A stretch of DNA of 64,000 nt. Origin: Pelagicoccus sp. (lineage in GTDB: Bacteria; Verrucomicrobiota; Verrucomicrobiia; Opitutales; Opitutaceae). Numbering within the stretch: position 1 is the first letter of the stretch; every line of letters starts with the position of its first letter. The stretch is taken from the NCBI GenBank assembly GCA_028284635.1, contig JANQRJ010000058.1:1-64000 (forward strand), given 5' to 3'. The notes beneath the pieces are model-generated. The model saw only the letters and a program-made list of their open reading frames with translations. It searched no databases and was not told where the DNA came from. Positions 62,505 to 64,000 of the stretch are shown piece by piece. A program made the position numbers and the translations under genes.

Positions 62505-63263
62505 TCACTTACGCTGCACACGCTGGTCCGCCACCTCGGCAAGAATAGTCAACCGCCCGCCATAGGTCTTTTGCAGAAGCTCCTGAGTGAAAACCTCCTC
62601 CGTCGGCCCGAAAGCCACCAGCCGCATATTCAAAAGGAGAAGCATATCGAAGTAGGTCTGAGCGGTCGGCAAATCGTGGTGCACCGCCAGGATCGTCTTG
62701 CCCCGACTCTTCAGCTCGCGCAGCAGCTCGATGATCGCCGCCTCAGTAGCAGCATCCACGCCCACGAACGGCTCGTCCATTAGATACAAATCGCTCTCCT
62801 GAGCCAAGGCCCGAGCCAGAAAGACCCGCTGCTGCTGCCCACCCGAGAGATTGGAAATCTGCCTCTTGGCGAACGGCAGCATCCCCACCTTTTCCAGAGC
62901 GTCCGCAGCCGCGTCCCTGTCGCTCGAACTCAACCTGCCCGTCAGTCCCAACTTGCCATAGCGACCCATCAGCACCACGTCCATCACGTTGACCGGAAAA
63001 TCCCAATCCACCGATTCCCGCTGCGGCACATAGCCCACTCGAGCCGCGTTTCTCTCGAAAGGCTTACCGAAGACCTTCACCCAACCGCCCGATTTCGGCA
63101 CGATTCCCATCACCGCCTTGATCAAGGTCGACTTGCCCGCCCCATTCGGCCCCAAGATGCCAATCAGCTTTCCCTCAGGTACTTGCACGTCCACTCCATA
63201 GATTACCGGGCGCCGGTCGTAAGCCACCGTCAAGTCGTGCGCCTCTAAAGGAAAATTTGACAT
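62505..63263 (-). CDS. Metal ABC transporter ATP-binding protein
   Basis: This 252-residue ATPase is of the ZnuC/MntA type. It has Walker A GPNGAGKSTL, the Q-loop in GYVPQRESVDWDFPVNVMDVV, the signature LSGGQQQRV, Walker B LYLMDEPFVGVD and the switch His in LAVHHDL. The YVPQR...DWDFP segment is typical of Mn/Zn/Fe chelate systems of the ABC-3 class. It is the first gene of a three-gene operon (ATPase, fused permease, permease). The downstream permease starts near or within its last codons. Confidence 0.95.
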   Translation of the reverse strand: MSNFPLEAHDLTVAYDRRPVIYGVDVQVPEGKLIGILGPNGAGKSTLIKAVMGIVPKSGGWVKVFGKPFERNAARVGYVPQRESVDWDFPVNVMDVVLMGRYGKLGLTGRLSSSDRDAAADALEKVGMLPFAKRQISNLSGGQQQRVFLARALAQESDLYLMDEPFVGVDAATEAAIIELLRELKSRGKTILAVHHDLPTAQTYFDMLLLLNMRLVAFGPTEEVFTQELLQKTYGGRLTILAEVADQRVQRK

Positions 63264-63705
63264 GCCAAGCGAACTAAGAGCCCCTCAGCCGCCAAGCAAG
63301 CAAACTTTGAAGACTCATCGAGTCGATTTTGAATCATCAAAATTCATACCGTACCCTCAACCGAGACCAAGCCACGCAGACGTTTTCTTCCAACCTCGGA
63401 CAAAAAACCGTCAACGCCCCCGGAATCTCCAATACCGCCAAACATCAGCCGGGCGTGGTTTTAAGTGTAGTCTGGGTGTACCAAACTCTTTCGAGTTCGG
63501 CTACCAAAGCAAGTTTCGCATAGGCGAAGTAGCCGAACTCGAAAGAGTTTGGTACGGTGGCGTTGCTCGAAGAGCGACACTTTGAATCACACCTCCATCA
63601 GCCGGGGCGGCTGGAACTATCGCTTGAATCGATTCGATCGAGGTCTATCGTCCCATGCGGCGTCACCGATGACCCACAAAACCCTAACCCGTACCCACTT
63701 GAACT
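63264..63705. other. Divergent gene-free region with a MITE-like element
   Basis: This 442-base space lies between the metal transporter operon (-) and the DoxX-like gene (+). It holds the element at 63451-63595. A short frame near 63329-63450 (YRTLNRDQATQTFSSNLGQ) might be a decayed fragment of an outer-membrane protein, but this is weak. Both promoters and any metal-responsive operator should lie here; none is identified. Confidence 0.5.
63451..63595. mobile_element. MITE-like element with AAAGTGT terminal inverted repeats, second copy
   Basis: The left end gggcgtggttttaagtgt (63451-63468) and right end acactttgaatcacacctc (63577-63595) are inverted. The inner stem ccaaactctttcgagttcgg and cgaactcgaaagagtttgg is the same as in the copy at 47359-47502. 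It is 145 bp long, with no coding capacity. Confidence 0.82.
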
Positions 63706-64000
63706 ATGAGTAAAGTCTCCCTCATCGCCCGCTATCTTCTAGCCGTCATGATGATCGTCTTCGGACTCAACAAATTCCTCTTCTTCCTCGAAATGCCCGA
63801 GCCTACCGGCTTCGCCGCCGAGTACATGTCCGTCATCGCAGGCTCGTATATCTTTAAAACCATCGCGATCATATACCTCGTCTCCGCAGTCCTTCTGCTC
63901 GTCAACAAAGCAGTCGGCCTCGCTACAATCCTCCTAGCGCCCATCGCCTTCAACGCCTTCATGTACCACCTCACCCTCGATGTCGCCAACATCGCAGGCG
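63706..64000 (+). CDS. DoxX-like small membrane protein, partial
   Basis: The frame opens at the ATG at 63706 and runs off the window end after 98 codons. It reads SKVSLIARYLLAVMMIVFGLNKFLFFLEM, then GSYIFKTIAIIYLVSAVLLLVNKAVGLATILLAPIAFNAFMYHLTLD. Three hydrophobic helices with the early GxNKF pattern fit the DoxX/DoxD-like family. The role of this family is poorly defined. The C-terminus is outside the window. Confidence 0.75.
   Translation, partial: MSKVSLIARYLLAVMMIVFGLNKFLFFLEMPEPTGFAAEYMSVIAGSYIFKTIAIIYLVSAVLLLVNKAVGLATILLAPIAFNAFMYHLTLDVANIAG

Noticed and set aside
63329..63523. Plus-strand 64-codon frame resembling a barrel-protein end
   Set aside because: The first half has a faint outer-membrane flavour, but the second half is read from the MITE-like element and the start would be TTG. 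It is too weak to call a gene.

Overview
The window looks like a chromosomal segment of a moderately GC-rich, Gram-negative bacterium of the Verrucomicrobiota, most likely class Opitutae (a Pelagicoccus-like marine organism is my best guess). The support is circumstantial: a DUF1800/DUF1501 export pair, a protein with a VPDSG-like C-terminal sorting signal, TonB receptors, and many short dispersed palindromes of the kind common in that phylum. No rRNA operon, prophage or CRISPR array is present.

Layout. 112-3019 (+): thiD and comEC, translationally coupled, then a small coiled-coil protein. 3065-7074 (-): two DUF3857/transglutaminase-like exported proteins, one with its catalytic residues lost. 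7300-9071 (-): a ThyX-type thymidylate synthase coupled to a small exported proline-rich protein. 9211-25124 (-): a respiratory complex I operon, nuoB-C-D-E-F-G-H-I-J-K-L-M-N without nuoA, interrupted by an AT-rich phage-tail-like gene between nuoI and nuoJ and by a four-helix-bundle (IVP/S23) element between nuoL and nuoM. 25318-26995 (+): tRNA-Ser(GGA), a GIY-YIG protein and a Ca/Na antiporter. 27077-32537: a TonB receptor, an EamA exporter (-), a rhodanese-YceI fusion and an HtrA/Deg protease. 32706-33430: a vapBC module between direct repeats. 33648-35957: a Tes/MJ0619-like radical SAM enzyme plus a SAM methyltransferase. 36002-41851 (-): a pseudopilin-like protein, the DUF1501/DUF1800 pair, a parvulin and a sorting-signal protein. 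42016-45036: an aromatic aminotransferase and two GNAT proteins. 45216-50031: tRNA-Ile(CAT), a REC-HDOD regulator, a YfgM-like TPR protein and a subtilase. 50299-50653: vapB with a broken vapC. 50864-55174: carB and purU. 55508-57976: a second TonB receptor bracketed by inverted repeats. 58152-64000: an SNase-like protein, a TrmH-type RNA methyltransferase, a metal ABC transporter with a DtxR-like fusion, and a partial DoxX-like gene.

The most striking feature is the repeat landscape. At least ten families of short inverted repeats occupy almost every non-overlapping gene junction. Some are nested inside one another, some supply stop codons or C-termini of genes, and two copies sit in frame inside coding sequences (comEC and the metal permease). 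Terminal inverted repeats bound a four-helix-bundle ORF in the nuo operon, direct repeats bound vapBC, and inverted composite repeats bound a TonB receptor. This points to active spread of small non-autonomous elements, some possibly carrying cargo genes.
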